The notes beneath the pieces are model-generated. The model saw only the letters and a list, made by a program, of their open reading frames with translations, was not told where the DNA came from and made no database searches. This document shows, in pieces, positions 48,999-61,499 of a stretch of 64,000 bases of DNA. The stretch's first letter is position 1. Each line of letters begins with the position of its first letter. A program made the translations under genes and the position numbers. The DNA is taken from contig CM114272.1 of assembly GCA_050084515.1 (NCBI GenBank), forward strand, positions 5,580,001 through 5,644,000, in the 5' to 3' direction. This DNA comes from Blasia pusilla (taxonomy: Eukaryota > Marchantiophyta > Marchantiopsida > Blasiales).

Positions 48999-51900
48999 CT
49001 ACTGAGAGGCAGCAGCAGAGCGTTTAGCCTGAATGTAGTCGCAGTCGTCTCTGACGGAAGACAAGCTGTAAGGGTACGCATCGGTTGCAAGCCACTGCTT
49101 GACACTGAAGTGGTGAGTGCTGCAAGTATTTCCAGGCTTGGATGAGGTGGAGGTGACCTCGAGGTAGTCGCAGTACCAGCCATGGTGTGGACCACTTCCA
49201 TCAGTAGTGAGATTGAGTCTGCAGATGGGAGTGTCCAAGCACTCACCCAAGCCGGTGAACACATCCACCTGATTCCTCTCAAAGAAGTTGTGGTTGGGTC
49301 CCATCACAGCTCCTCCCCAGGTCGTGATGTTGCTGATGCTGACGGTGTTGTTGTACGCGTCGTAGAACATGGTATTCACGTTAGCATCGGTCCCTGACTT
49401 GGGCAAAAATCCAGTCTTCGTGAAGATGGTGTACACACAGTAGTCCTGCTCGATCGACCACATCCAGTCTACACTCAGTTTCACAAATATGAGCCCTACT
49501 TCTCAATCACATTCGATCTGGAATATTTTTGACAGCATGTCCACAAACCCAGAATCTCGATGGTTTCAGTCTGAGCTAAATTTGACAGCACATCACTAAA
49601 CTCTGATTACCGATCACATTCTATCTCGACTCAGTTTGACAACAAACATACAAACCATCAGTCTTGATCACATTCAGTTTGGAATCAGTTATACAGATCC
49701 ACTTTGACAACATATCCCAATTGTCTGCCCAAAATCCATTGGAGATATCCAGCCATCCAGAACGCACTAGTATCAACTTAAAGACCCTTTTTGTCTGCAA
49801 ATTCAGCTCCCCCAATTGTCTGCCCAAAATCCATTGGAGATATCCAGCCATCCAGAACGCACTAGTATCAACTTAAAGACCCTTTTTGTCTGCAAATTCA
49901 GCTCCTTCTTACATCCAGCCCTCTCAACTCGATTGCACTCATCATACAACCCTACTTTACTTTCCTCCCTTATTCATTGCCCACATCCGATTAAAGAGCA
50001 TGCTGTATTCAATTCTTACTCAAACACTATTCTTAGAGCCTATTTATTTCCTAGCAATTGGCAGCCTCTCAGCATATCCAATGACCAACTCAGAAATCCT
50101 AAATTTCTGGCCAATTGCAATTGCACGGTCATGTACATGTCATACCAGTGCACCTGACTTTCCATGCCATCTTTGTCAGGAACCCAAGATATCATAAACC
50201 TTAATTTCCAGTCCTTAGAACAACACTGACGTTAAATTCATGGCCCACTTCACAACAGCAACATCACAAACCCTAATTTTCTATCCAATGCAAGGCCCTA
50301 CCACATCCCAGACCCTAATTTTCTGGCCAGTTCATTTGAATGCCCCATGCCATCACAAACCACTTCAACGCACGGCCCCACCACATTAGCATCCCTAACG
50401 TCTCCTAATTCTTTGGGCACTTGATGGGGACTAGGATTACTCGGCAAAACCGTCTTAGGGCAAAGTGGCACCGCCCCAGCCCACAGGACAAGCAGCATTT
50501 CGCTTTAGCACCACTCCCATGACAGGTATAGTTATTATCTCTCTTGACACGTAGGATCTCTGGTTAAGAATGGCCACTCTTCGCAGTTCGCACCTTCCAC
50601 GCTGACAGGCCACGTGGCACTACGACCGGCCCGACATACACTCGTCACCAGTAAGAAGACAAACAAGAGAAGTAGAACTGAAAATGAATACCACCGCCAC
50701 TAAGTGGATTTCTTCATGTTATCCTAAGAAGACATGTAAGGCTTTCTGTTCACTAAGGCCCCGCCGTCGCAGGGGCACGTGGGGCTTATCGGTGACCTGG
50801 TTCTCCTAGCTCGGACACGTCAGCTCCAACACTAGCCCATGTTCGACCCGAGCGTACAGGACATGTAGAGTGACCTAACATCTAACAGATAGGGGACAAG
50901 CTCTGCAGGACTGGCGGCAGCTACTGAACACTCTCTGGCACATGCTCAGAGACCCCATTCTATGGAACTTCAGCTCCAGCGACTCCGATCTTATCTGATC
51001 TACTGTAGGCCTATTCCTGAATGTAAGTCGATCTGGGCTGAGACTCGCAATCCACCCAGGGCTTTGCCAGCAGAAGATCATCGGAAAGCCGCAGTCAAAA
51101 ATAGGAGACTCGCTTTGGATTGCGAGTGCTGTTACAGTACATCTGAGAAAGCCAGTGGTTCTGATCTACTCTACTGCTGTGGAGACGTTGATCCAGAACG
51201 ACTTTGGCGGCCCAAAATCATCCATTGGGAACAGCAATTGTGACTTGGTGTGGTCTGCAGAGCCACTCTGGTCCTCTGTGCTCCGGATGTCAAAGAATCT
51301 GTACCTGTCACTGGAGTGCGACGCAGGGACCTCTGCAGAGGAAATTATCCTGCAGAAATTGAGGTCTAGAAACTTACTCTTCTCATTTGTGGTGTAGTTA
51401 TTACACGATCGGTGCTAATCGTAACTGTGCAACACTAGATCTAGATTCGCCATTGGAGGATTCCCCAGAGGAGAAGAGGACAGGTTAGTCCCGGAGAAGC
51501 CAGAAGTTGTAGACCCGATCAGAATAGCAGTGCTCGAGATCTAGACAGAACTCATACCAACCAGCATTCAACAAACCAACCATGAAGATGGAATGGATTT
51601 CATGCATCTTTCCTACTTCCATTCCGAGATGTAACTTAAAGTTTCTAGATCTCGAGCACTGCTATTATGATCGCGCTATCCTACTTCCATTCCGAGAGGA
51701 ATTTAAGTTGCAATCTCTGAATGGAAGTAGGACAGATGTGTGAAATCGTGACGCCCAGCAGAAATCCAATCTCAAAGTGCGCATCTCAAAACCTACTACA
51801 TTGTGACAATCAGGAAAAGCGGCCTATGGAATTTCGAATGCGGATACTGAGGTATCTCAATATTTTCATGATTATGAAAAGCGAAGTTTCTATCTTCCAA

Positions 51901-53106
51901 TTAAGTGACAGAACCCAAGAATCAGTGTCCCCAAAATTATTTCGGCAAGATTATTTTACACAGTATGTCTTCACAGTGAAGACAGTATGTCTTCACAAAC
52001 CACGGATAGAGCAAGAACGGTGGAGGGAATCCCGATTCCAACGCAAGATAGGAAGTGTTGAGCTCCACGGAAGATCCCTCTTCTGGAGATGCAATTCTCG
52101 ATTGCAATCTTATCACCCATTCGAGAGAAACTTCCCAAGTCATCAGATGCGCAGAGGATTAGTTTCCAGGATTCTATTTGTCAGAGCCAGAAATCCTCCG
52201 CAGAATCCCAAATGCGAGGAACTTGGCTTACTTCCATCAATCGCATCACCCATTCACCATCCATCAAAAGCCCACATTCACCTACACATATTCATCCTGC
52301 CACTCCTACCAAAATCTTTCCTACCACCGACGAAGATGTGACAGCGAAACAATGAAAGACGTTTCCTCAGTAATAGAAGGACAACTCGCGATCTGTCACC
52401 GACAGCATACAAGAAGTCCGAAAGTAAATCCATGCATCCATCCACTAACAAACTAAGAACAAGCTAAGTCTCCGACAGAGAAAGCACCCAACAGTCCCGT
52501 CCCAAATTGCATAGACATCAATCAACTGCGACGTCAAACTGAAACCTCCAAATCCACCACTTCCTCGAAATCACTCAATGCAACCTTCGGTTGCCCAGAA
52601 CCAATCAAACCGAAGATGTATGGGGCCCAATAGAGATCTCCCAGAACAGATTACTATCATCACAACAATGACCGCCATCCCATTGCTCTCCGTCCAGGTT
52701 TCCGGCGGCTGCCGGGGGATGAGCCCACCGCATCAATGCACGAGAATCAACGGCGAATCAATTCGTACTTGGAAAGCTACCATGTGAATCATCCAAAAAT
52801 TCATTCCTTCTTGCGAAGCTAGCCACTGGAATGCGCCACCACCGATTTGCAAGCACAACACCAAGATCTTCTACTACTACTCTTAGATTAGCTCGTCAAT
52901 CAAACCAAAGACCGGATCCCAACTCTCTCTAAACAATTTCAGCCAGCACCCGAAACCACCAGAATGCATAGAATCTGAAATAGACACCTCAAGGAGGCCC
53001 ATCTACATGATGCAGGCCGGGTAGAGAGACTATGTACCGAGGCAAGGACGGAGGCTGAGAAAAGTGACACAAGAACGAAGAGCAGAGGTGCCGACGCCAT
53101 AGCCAT
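48999..53106 (-). CDS. secreted PLAT/LH2 single-domain protein (AtPLAT1/ATS3-like), two exons
   Basis: Two-exon gene of about 171 residues. Exon 1 (53106-53038) encodes MAMASAPLLFVLVSLFSASV plus LAS, a classic cleavable signal peptide, ending at donor TCG|GTACAT. Exon 2 most likely starts at 49445 after GAGCAG (phase 0) and runs to the stop at 48999. It gives DYCVYTIFTKTGFLPKSG, then TWGGAVMGPNHNFFERNQVD, CRLNLTTDGSGPHHGWYCDY and VKQWLATDAYPYSLSSVRDD. These are the conserved blocks of plant PLAT proteins (PLAT1 of Arabidopsis is about 180 residues), with paired cysteines fitting a secreted or ER-lumen fold. Family members are linked to abiotic-stress tolerance; the molecular activity is not established. 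The intron is 3.6 kb and filled with fold-backs and a tandem duplication. The exon 2 acceptor could also be three bases earlier. A decayed paralog lies at 40,780-42,737. Confidence 0.87.
49716..49905. repeat. 95-bp exact tandem duplication in the PLAT intron
   Basis: 49716-49810 and 49811-49905 are essentially identical (CCCAATTGTCTGCCCAAAAT...). The near-identity implies a recent event. Overlapping open frames on both strands are consequences of the duplication. Confidence 0.95.
51517..51672. repeat. fold-back with 29-bp arms in the PLAT intron
   Basis: GATCAGAATAGCAGTGCTCG at 51517 onward (arm to 51545) pairs with 51644-51672 at 28 of 29 positions. The inner part contains CTACTTCCATTCCGAGA, which occurs again at about 51681. 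Confidence 0.92.
51679..51732. repeat. hairpin, 14-bp perfect arms, adjoining the previous fold-back
   Basis: TCCTACTTCCATTC at 51679-51692 pairs exactly with GAATGGAAGTAGGA at 51719-51732. Together with the element to its left it forms a nested set of inverted copies. Confidence 0.9.
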
Positions 53107-56100
53107 TGCTCAATGGATCCTTCAACCTGGAGATTCCCGGAAAGGCCTTGCTCGAATTCCCTCGTTTTCTCTCCCAACTCCTCGATCTTCTCCTCTGCCC
53201 TCCCTGCCTGTGATCCACTCCCCAATTGCATATAAGCCCTGTGCTCTGCTCCCATAGGCGAGCAGTAATGGGCTCTATCGAGAGACTCCTGTAGAGTGGA
53301 CTGGCGCACTCTGTAAACTCGAGAATTTACTTATTCCCTTTCTATATTCGATCCAATAATAACAAGTAATCTCTCATTATTTACTTCGAATTATCGCTTC
53401 CTCCGTTTGAGAATTCCTAATTCTTTCGGAGGTTAAACGTCTTATAAAAGAGACGTAAAATTTATGCTGAATACGAATTTCTACTCCCAAACGAAATAAA
53501 TACATCACCTAATTCTCAAACTTTGCTAGGATCATGTGCATAGAATTTCGCATACGTACAAACTCTTAAGAACGTTATTGGAGGCCAGACAAATAGAAGG
53601 CTAAAGAAGGTTTCCTGAAATGAAAATAACTGCAGGAACGAAAATTTAGAGATATGTGTATGAGCTAAAAATCTTACTTAATGATGCTATAAAATGAAAA
53701 TATGAAAATTAAGGAGCTATAGTAAGCGGAGCGCAGTGAAAAAACCTTTTTCTTACATGCAAAAAAATCGCATGTGACCTTTACAAAAATTCTGCACCGA
53801 TTTAAAGTAGCTCTAAGAGATCCAATTATTAGATTTTAGTATAACCATTAATTACAGGTTCAACGAAGGGGCTCCGAAGATTATTACGAGCACTCATATC
53901 TACTCAGAACGGATTAATTAAAGAGTAGCTCTTAATTGGTAACCCACAACAAAACGAATAATACGAACTCCATGGAACAGTTTCAATTACGATAGTGGTT
54001 TCCCCATTGCAGAAATAGGACACTATATCGGAGTAATAGACAAAAAGAAGTTCATTTGCGAGAAACAATTGACCTTTACAAGTAGACAATTAGAACGTCA
54101 TGTGCTCAAGAGGACGATAATGATGACAGGAATCACGGGCCCCACCGACGATCTGACGTCGCGGGATGGGAGAGCGCGAGCAGGAGGCGCGACAGAAGGC
54201 GGAAGAGCGGGTTGGTCGCGGATGTCGGAGATTTGGCGAATTTCCGTCAGACAATAATGCGAACATTGACTTACCTAGTGTTGTGCTAGACCGTCGACAT
54301 CTTTGATCGATGGCTGCGGCCAGGGGGGAAAGTCACGAATGAGCAGTCCTTCACTTCCATGTGGCATAACTCCCTCTGCCACTTTTCTATGGGGTGAGGC
54401 TCATTGGTTGGGCTTCTTAGCTTGAAGTAGCAGCGGTTAGCACTGAGGAGAAAAACAAAACCTGAAGAAAAAGCAGCGTGGAAGGTAAACGTCGCAGTAT
54501 TTAGACGCGCCAACGCGACGTTCCGCCGCGTCGGCCACGCTTGTGGTCCTTGCCGGTAGAGAATGGACTGCGACTATCCCTCCACATCGATTTGACTCCT
54601 CCTATTACAGCGATGTCCCGCCACGTACTCACACGTCGCACTTCAGACGGTGCGACCTCCCCATGAGCTAACTCTCATTCGATTGCTGGTTTGAGGTCGC
54701 GGCCGCCGCTTGCATTACCACCGGCGGGATTATCGGTGCACAACGCGTCCTCTATTCGGGCTAGTCGATGGAGCATCGACGGTGAATTTCCTGCCGCGTA
54801 GACTCCTCAGAACCCCGGAGTCCCGGACGGCCGACGTCGCGTCCGTAGCCTCGTTCGCGCCAAGTGAGACCACTGACGGCCTCGTCATCCGAGTCCCGTC
54901 ACCCGCTCAGTGAGAATCCGCGACGGCTACCTCCTCGTCGCGCCGTCGCAGCGAAAGCTCCAACCTACGTCGTGTGGGGACCGTCTGGCGTGCAGCTGGT
55001 TCCAGCTTCGCGTGACAGGAGTGGTGGGACCGATCGTGAAAGTGCCCCTTTAGGCTCTAATTACGCGATATAGCTCAAGGCCAAGATTGATGCGATAGGC
55101 TGGAGATTCACTGGCAGGAAACAGCTGTGGATGGATGGACGGATAGATCGTGCATTCAAAATTGGAAGGATTGACAGATCGTGCTTTCAAAAGAAGTTGT
55201 TCACCGCACCGATTCAAGAGACGAGACGAGGAAGATCGGAGTGCTTGGTTAATGGAGTAGAAACTACACGAGATGATCGCCGATGTACACCACTCCGATT
55301 GTGGATGTCGAAGATGATTCTCGAAGTCGCATCATAATTGTTGTTGCGAGTAGTGGCAACGACAATTATAAACGTGGTTTTGGATGTGTGATCGAGGGAG
55401 TATTTCAGTAGCAGTTGCGGTTCCACGGAGCCAGCATTTTGGGATACACGATGGATTACTTCAGCAGGATGAAGGTTGGAGTCTTGAAAGTCGTTTTAGA
55501 TGTGCGATTAATTAAGAGCTTGCATCAAGATTGTTACGCCGCGGAATGGCGGCAGGAAAGTGGCATTTTGAATAAGCGCTTAAGTACTTCAGTAGCACTT
55601 GCATCTTTTGGATCAGAAAATTTGCGTGGAATACCAAGAAGGAGGTCCGAAAATTTCAGTGTGTTTAGGATAGGCCATCTCGAAGATGTGCTAGAAATTG
55701 CATCATGTTAAATTGTAGTCTCCTGGTTGGAGCTACGTCTGCTATTTGCACCGGGCCTTGGAAATCCAATTGCCTTCTTCGTGGACCGGTCGATCGAGTA
55801 GGCATTCTGGAAATTCCGTCATAGCCCTCCGGAAAGGCAGGATTTAGGTGTGTTCTTTGGAGCGCAGTTTCATACGAGATGGATCCGTCGGCCCTTCCGA
55901 CTTGATCCCTCGGCGCCTCGATAAAGCATTGTGAGCGGAGGTGGGTGGAGTCTGGAGCGGAGTTCGTGGGACGGAGTCAGAGGATGCGGGAAGGGAGGTA
56001 AGTTCATAGCCTAAACCAAAGAACTCGTTTGAAATTGAGTAATTCAGATCTCCTTCCTCCCGATCCGTGGCGCGTCATGGGACTTCGTGCAAGCCGGGGA

Positions 56101-57838
56101 TGAAGCAATCTCCATCAGAATATTCACTTGTACATATTGGTACATAAGCTGAGGACGTGCTGGATCTCGGAGCGTCGCTGGTCACAACCAATGGAACCGG
56201 GTCCACGGCTCGCGTAGATTTTGGACGGAGTAATCCGGATCGGCCAAAGATTCTTTCTAGATCGATCGCGATCATGAGACGATGACAAGTATGGCACGCT
56301 GAAACAAACTGAACAGGAAGCGGAGTTAGGAGGCGCTTGTGTCTAGATCGATAATCATGAGACGATCCTTACGTCAGCTGATTTAGCCTCATTCCACCCT
56401 ATGCCAGTCCTTGCAGATAGACGGGTTTTCCCTTCACGTGTAGGGAACCCAAAGTTTTTTATTGTACTTCATCCAATCCAATCCAATCTTGATGGACAGC
56501 TTCTCCGTCAAGATTGTGAACGCTTTCCTGTCGAAAGATCCCGGATCATTCCATCTGATCCCGACAGAAAGATTTTCCCCTTCAGTTTTGGAACTCAGAA
56601 CTGCAGGAGTGGACTTTGGTAGACATCTTTGTGAGAGTTGGTTCTGGTCTCTCAGTCTCTTCGGGATCCTCCTTCTATAGTACTTCAGAGCCGCGCGTGC
56701 CGAGAGGGAATTGAACTATTCATTCCACGATCAACAGCTGCAGGTAGAATTTCAGAAAACTCAAGGACTGGCTAAAGCAAAATGGCGCTACTTCTGAACA
56801 CAAATGATAGATCCGCCTTTAGTACATTAAATTCATGAGCTATTCCTGGCTTCACAGCCGGTAGGTACCTACCTCCCAACTATTGCATGAGATTAATCCA
56901 ACGAGTACTCACTAGGAATTTAATCCAATCCAGACTCACTGTGAACCAACGGCCTTTCTGTCCCGCTGAACTGAACCACCTCCATATTCCTGACGTAGAC
57001 TAGATCCAAGAACAGAATTTACTTGGCTCTAGTATTACAGCATTCTCAGCGCGTTGTTATCATATTCCGCTTGTATACCTCAACGAAACGACCGCATACA
57101 TGAATGAATTGAAGAACGATTCCAGCATACCTCATGAAATAACAGGCTATTACTGCACTAATGTTCACATCCACAATTCTTCCGCAATTTATCGCCAAAA
57201 TTCATCCATAATGGATTGTTGGAATTGGTTGTCGTAGATTGACCTTCGAATCTCGTTCTGATTACTGATAGCGAATTTCAAATGTCCAGCAGTGAATCTT
57301 CCACTTATGGTAATTTCGTCCGAGCTCGTACGTGGATGGTCAACTTCATCATTCCAGATCTTCAAATCATTCCCCCAACAAATTCAATTCAACAACTAGA
57401 GATTTTTCATCTCCGGTGACAGCAACGGGTCAAGGAGTTGGGATCCGGAATGTCTTCGCGATGTTCTTGTAATACTAATGGTATATTGTATGGAGCTTCT
57501 CTATATACAGAATTTTCTCGGGGATTGAGTTGAGGATCTGGAAGGGATTGCTGCAGTCGACCATTCTCAGGTTCCACCTACGACAAAGTGATCATGGAAG
57601 ATTCAGTGTAAAGTTGATATTGAGATGAAGTTATCATCACTGGAAATTGAATTGGTAATTTCGAGAATGTAATCAGAATAAAGTTTGAAATCATTCCACG
57701 ATAATAAATTGTGGATGTAGCAAGTTATTCAATGACATATTGTGGCCATTTTTCTTCAATTTATTGTTTCGAAGTGGTATAAGTCAACAAAAGGAATCCT
57801 ATGAGCAGGGAGTTAAAATCTATATTATTGGAGTCACT
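53107..57838. other. no recognisable gene; GC-rich block at 54.13-55.06 kb
   Basis: 53107-53330 lies upstream of the PLAT start and probably holds its promoter. A TTATATGCA box (minus strand, about 53226-53234) is a weak TATA candidate. 54.13-55.06 kb is GC- and CpG-rich with no domain recognised in any frame. 55-57.8 kb shows only short open frames. Confidence 0.4.
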
Positions 57839-57871
57839 GCTGCCCAGTGTCTTGTCTTGACACTGGGCAGC
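57839..57871. repeat. hairpin, 13-bp perfect arms, 7-nt loop
   Basis: GCTGCCCAGTGTC at 57839-57851 and GACACTGGGCAGC at 57859-57871 flank TTGTCTT. It resembles a terminator-like stem but is not followed by a T run. Confidence 0.93.
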
Positions 57872-58008
57872 AAGAAAACGTTCCCATATTACGGGGCAGG
57901 AAAAAATAAATTCAGTCCCTTCATTTCACTTCCACTAGTAGATCTAAATTGAGTTTCAATTATTAGACCGTAGATCTGATGTTCTCTGTAATCTAATGGC
58001 TACCGAAT

Positions 58009-58070
58009 AGAACACTTAGGTTGAAACAATGATTCTTCTAAGGAGATGTAGAGTTTCAACTTAGTGTTCT
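58009..58070. repeat. imperfect inverted repeat, about 18-bp arms
   Basis: AGAACACTTAGGTTGAAAC pairs with GTTTCAACTTAGTGTTCT with one or two differences, around a 25-nt loop. Confidence 0.85.
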
Positions 58071-58349
58071 GTGCAGTAATTCTTATCACGCCTAAACTAC
58101 AACCTTTCTACTTGGAAAAAAGATAATTAAAAGGCCAGCTGCCTCCTAGTTAGACTGACTTGGGTTAGTAGTAATGGAGAAGAAATTGAAGAGAAGGCAA
58201 ACTATCCGAGAATTATGATATGAATTAAAATTTCTTAGTGGCAACAGAACCGCTGTGAGTGCTCCTGCACAGATCCCCCTCTCACCAAAGAGATATAATA
58301 GTATCGTGGTGGGATATAACCTTCTATCCATGGTCTCTATGTTCAACTT

Positions 58350-58890
58350 CACGAGTGATGGATACTGCTGGATTGACAGTCCAGGGTTTTGATTTCTGTG
58401 TGAGCTTCACATCGGGTATGATGGATGGATCGTCGCATCTTGTTTTATTCTTTCCAGACCACCTGAGTGATGGATCTTCCTACACTCAGCTCGAAGATTC
58501 TTTATGTTAAGTTTCTGTGCTCGGCGTCACCCGAGTGATGGATCTTCCTCTGTTAGTCGTCGTCTTCCACTCCACCTGAGGGATAGATCTTCAATCTCCT
58601 AGGTTGACAATTCTGTCTGTCCAACATGATCTGAGCGATGAATCTTCATGTCTTGCTCTGTACAGGCCATCGTATTCACCCGAGCCATGGATCTTCAGGG
58701 CCACATTGAAATCCAATCTATTGTATCCGCCTTTCTTCCTACATTGAGAATCGATGGTGCTGGTCTGTGTCGTCCAGCCCACTTGACCTATGGGACTTCC
58801 TTCCATCCACGATGCGGGCTCCGGGATGATTCTTCAGCTGCACTTGGAGTCGCAATCTTCGTCTTGTACTTCCGTGATACTCGAATGATG
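58350..58890. repeat. degenerate minisatellite, unit about 45-66 bp
   Basis: CACCCGAGTGATGGATCTTCC and variants recur near 58463, 58529, 58573, 58630 and 58679, with more decayed copies on either side. Small open frames on both strands are artefacts of it. Confidence 0.85.
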
Positions 58891-58899
58891 AGAAGGATG

Positions 58900-59330
58900 G
58901 GTTCGGAGAAATGAGTGATTTCATTTTGAGCCATTCTTATCTATGAAGTGATGAGGATATATATATATATATATATATATCTTCTCAAGAGAGAAGAATG
59001 GTTCGGGAAGGGTGAGAGACGTCCCTCCGGCCTATACTTATCTATCCATCAACTGATGAGAATAGCTTATGAAGTGAAGGATTGAGTTGAAACAGGAAGT
59101 AATTTCATTTTAGCATATCCACATCTGTCAAGTGATAGGGAAATCGTCTGGAGAGAGAACGGCGGATTTGGATGGAACAATGAGTGATTTCTCTTTGGTC
59201 AATCCTTCTCTATCAAGGCATGAGGAGATCGTTGTCAGAAAGAATGACCCACAAAGATACGATGTTAAAACAACAGAAGGATCTTCAAACGAAATAACTC
59301 GAATCATTGTGGCAATGGTATAAAACAAGA
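58900..59330. repeat. degenerate repeats around an (AT)12 microsatellite
   Basis: 58957-58980 is (AT)12. On both sides, loosely repeated text (TGATTTCATTTT, ATCTATCAA..TGATGAG) recurs about every 100 bp. Confidence 0.7.
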
Positions 59331-60959
59331 AGACTTTCCGGGCACGATAGTGGAAGCTCAATTTGAACTGCTGGATGTCTGCTAACGGGCAGCGGAACGG
59401 GAGTATGAGTGTCACTCACTGGGATTCAGGGGCGTCCTGGACTATTTTGATGCTGTGGTTCTCTTCTCGTTGTACGGAGTCCAATCTCTCACAAAAGTTC
59501 AAAATACATAATCATGGAGTCTTATTAAAGTCACATCATGGAGTCCAGTTCCAAACTCTTCTCTTTCCAGGGATGAGTTTGGAACGCTGTGTGATGATGC
59601 TCAGATGACACAAGCAACAGAGAAACTAAGGTCGTGCTGGTTGTGGCGTAGGAATTTTTCGATGTGGAGATTAGTAGTTCCAAGAAGCACAGTTTAAGCA
59701 CACGCGTGTCACTGAGCAAAGTTTCTCCATCTCTCCAGCACTGGGGACCATGAGCTGATGAAACTTCCGGCCAAACTGGAATCCACGATATGATTCGAAC
59801 TGTGCATGGGCACTATCTGACGACAGAAATGCTGAAGAAAAATAGACTCTAACATTGTGATTTGAATGAATGGCCACTATCCGATCACAAAACTCTAAAG
59901 AAAACTGGAATCCAGGATATGACTTGGATGAGATTCCAAACCCCCCTCCGGAACGGTCATCTGCATATGGAGCGGTACGAAGGTGGGGAAACTGCAGATG
60001 CACTACCGTTTCTACTCTCCGCAGCGAAATCTTCAAGCGGTGAGAGAACCGCTTCTCATCTCAGCAGCAGACACCAGAGACAATTCTAATACACTTACTC
60101 CATCGGAAACGAGTGCACCGCCTCAAACTCCAAACTACAAATCGCCTAATCTTCCCCTCTTTTAGCGAAAACTTCTTTTAGCGAAAACTTAAGAACCCCC
60201 AAACCCGCAACAGCCGAATTACAAATAGGAGAGAGTTCCCACCTGACCACATACGAATACGAGTACCAACACGTGACCACATACGAATACGAATACGAAC
60301 ACGGAGTAATGCGAGCGAGCATGAAAACCGAGGCAGAAAGGATACGAACACGTATCACACCGAAGTATGAGAACGTAACACGTGGACGAGCAGCGTCATA
60401 TGCCCAAGAACAACGAAGCATATGAACGGAACGAACAGGGTCCCGCGGTAGGAGAAAGATTAGGAAACCGCAGTTTGGAAGGGAAAATGGACGCGAGGCA
60501 GACTCTAAAACATTTGGGGGCCGGGGAGAATGGGCGAGGGATAGACTAAACATTGGGGGGGCGATCTAGAAGGGAGCATGGGCTAGAATATTTGGGGGAG
60601 GCGCTGGGAAAGGATGACCCAGCCGAAATCTGACTCTACAATGGAAGCTGCCGCCGGCCAAAGGTCTGGACGTCCGACCGGAGTTACCGGTTATTCGCTC
60701 GCCGTAGGACCGGCCCTAATAACAAGTACTTCCGCACATGCTCTTCTCGTTTCCTGCCCTTCGTCCTTTCATGCTATGGGTGACGGGTCACAAGGAACGT
60801 CGCATCTCATCTCATGTATTTGCTCGTGATGTGCAGATGACCTGCACATCCTTAAGGTCACACTCATACATACACTCATAGCTTTCTCGAAATACCCCTC
60901 CGTCCTTCCCTCCCTCTGTCCTTCCCTCCCTCCAGAGTTGTCTATAGAGAAATAACTCT
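59331..60959. other. no recognisable gene
   Basis: Contains partial duplications, such as AAACTGGAATCCACGATATGA / AAACTGGAATCCAGGATATGA at about 59774 and 59903, TAGCGAAAACTTCTTTTAGCGAAAACTT near 60165, and ACCACATACGAATACGA twice at 60.25-60.30 kb. No protein domain was seen. Confidence 0.4.
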
Positions 60960-61330
60960 GGTTTCATGGCAACCGTGACGATTGCAGCTGAGAGGGTATG
61001 GTCGACTTTCCTAACAGTATCCTTCTCTCCAGAGTGGTTTGTCGTTGTGCCGTAGTCTCCAGGTGACCGCACCAGGAACGGAGAGGGTAACGTCGACTTT
61101 CTTAGACGACATGTAGAGTTCGCTCTATGGCATGGTTTCATGGCGACTGTCGCAGCAACGGAGAGGGTAATAAGGTACACTTCTTAGCAGTAGCCTTTCC
61201 CTTACAGTGCTTTCGCTCTCTGCCATAGTTTTATGGCGACTGCTGCAACAATGGAAAGGCCATAGTACAATTTCTTTCGGTACCAGTTTAGTTTGATTTT
61301 TCGCTCGACCACACTTTCACGGCGACCGCG
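60960..61330. repeat. degenerate minisatellite, unit about 75-90 bp
   Basis: Four to five copies share TTTCATGGCGACTG, GCAACGGAGAGGGTA and TCGACTTTCTTAG. The array ends about 50 bp upstream of the tRNA gene. Confidence 0.85.
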
Positions 61331-61378
61331 GAAGCAAAGGAAAAACAAAACTTTTATTTTCTATCTTTAAGTCATCTT

Positions 61379-61383
61379 GCGGG

Positions 61384-61426
<43 letters not shown>

Positions 61427-61451
61427 GCGTGTTCGATCCACGCTCACCGCA
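61379..61451 (+). tRNA. tRNA-Phe (GAA)
   Basis: A 73-nt cloverleaf starts GCGGGGATAGCTCAGTTGG. It has the D-arm box A (TAGCTCAGTTGG), anticodon GAA at 61412-61414 in the loop CTGAAGA, the T-arm box B (GTTCGATCC), and ends CTCACCGCA with discriminator A and no encoded CCA. There is no intron. The acceptor stem has one apparent G-A mismatch at pair 5-68, which I also recall in plant cytosolic tRNA-Phe. It decodes UUC/UUU and should be transcribed by RNA polymerase III. The sequence downstream has no clear T run within the first bases. Confidence 0.97.
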
Positions 61452-61499
61452 TGGCAGATGCGATTGATTCCTCTGAATCAGGAGCCCTGGATATGCGTT

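Noticed and set aside
51721-52341. 206-codon open frame on the plus strand
   Set aside because: It lies inside the PLAT intron on the opposite strand, partly overlaps a fold-back, has no recognisable domain and has an irregular composition. A chance frame is the simplest reading.
54960-55020. Resemblance of GGTTCCAGCTTCGCGTGAC to a word in the GC-rich patch at 43.69 kb
   Set aside because: Similarity is limited to about 19 bp with mismatches and does not extend, so shared origin is unsupported.
57839-57871. Stem-loop considered as a transcription terminator
   Set aside because: No T run follows, no gene ends nearby, and stem-loop terminators of this kind are not used by plant nuclear genes.
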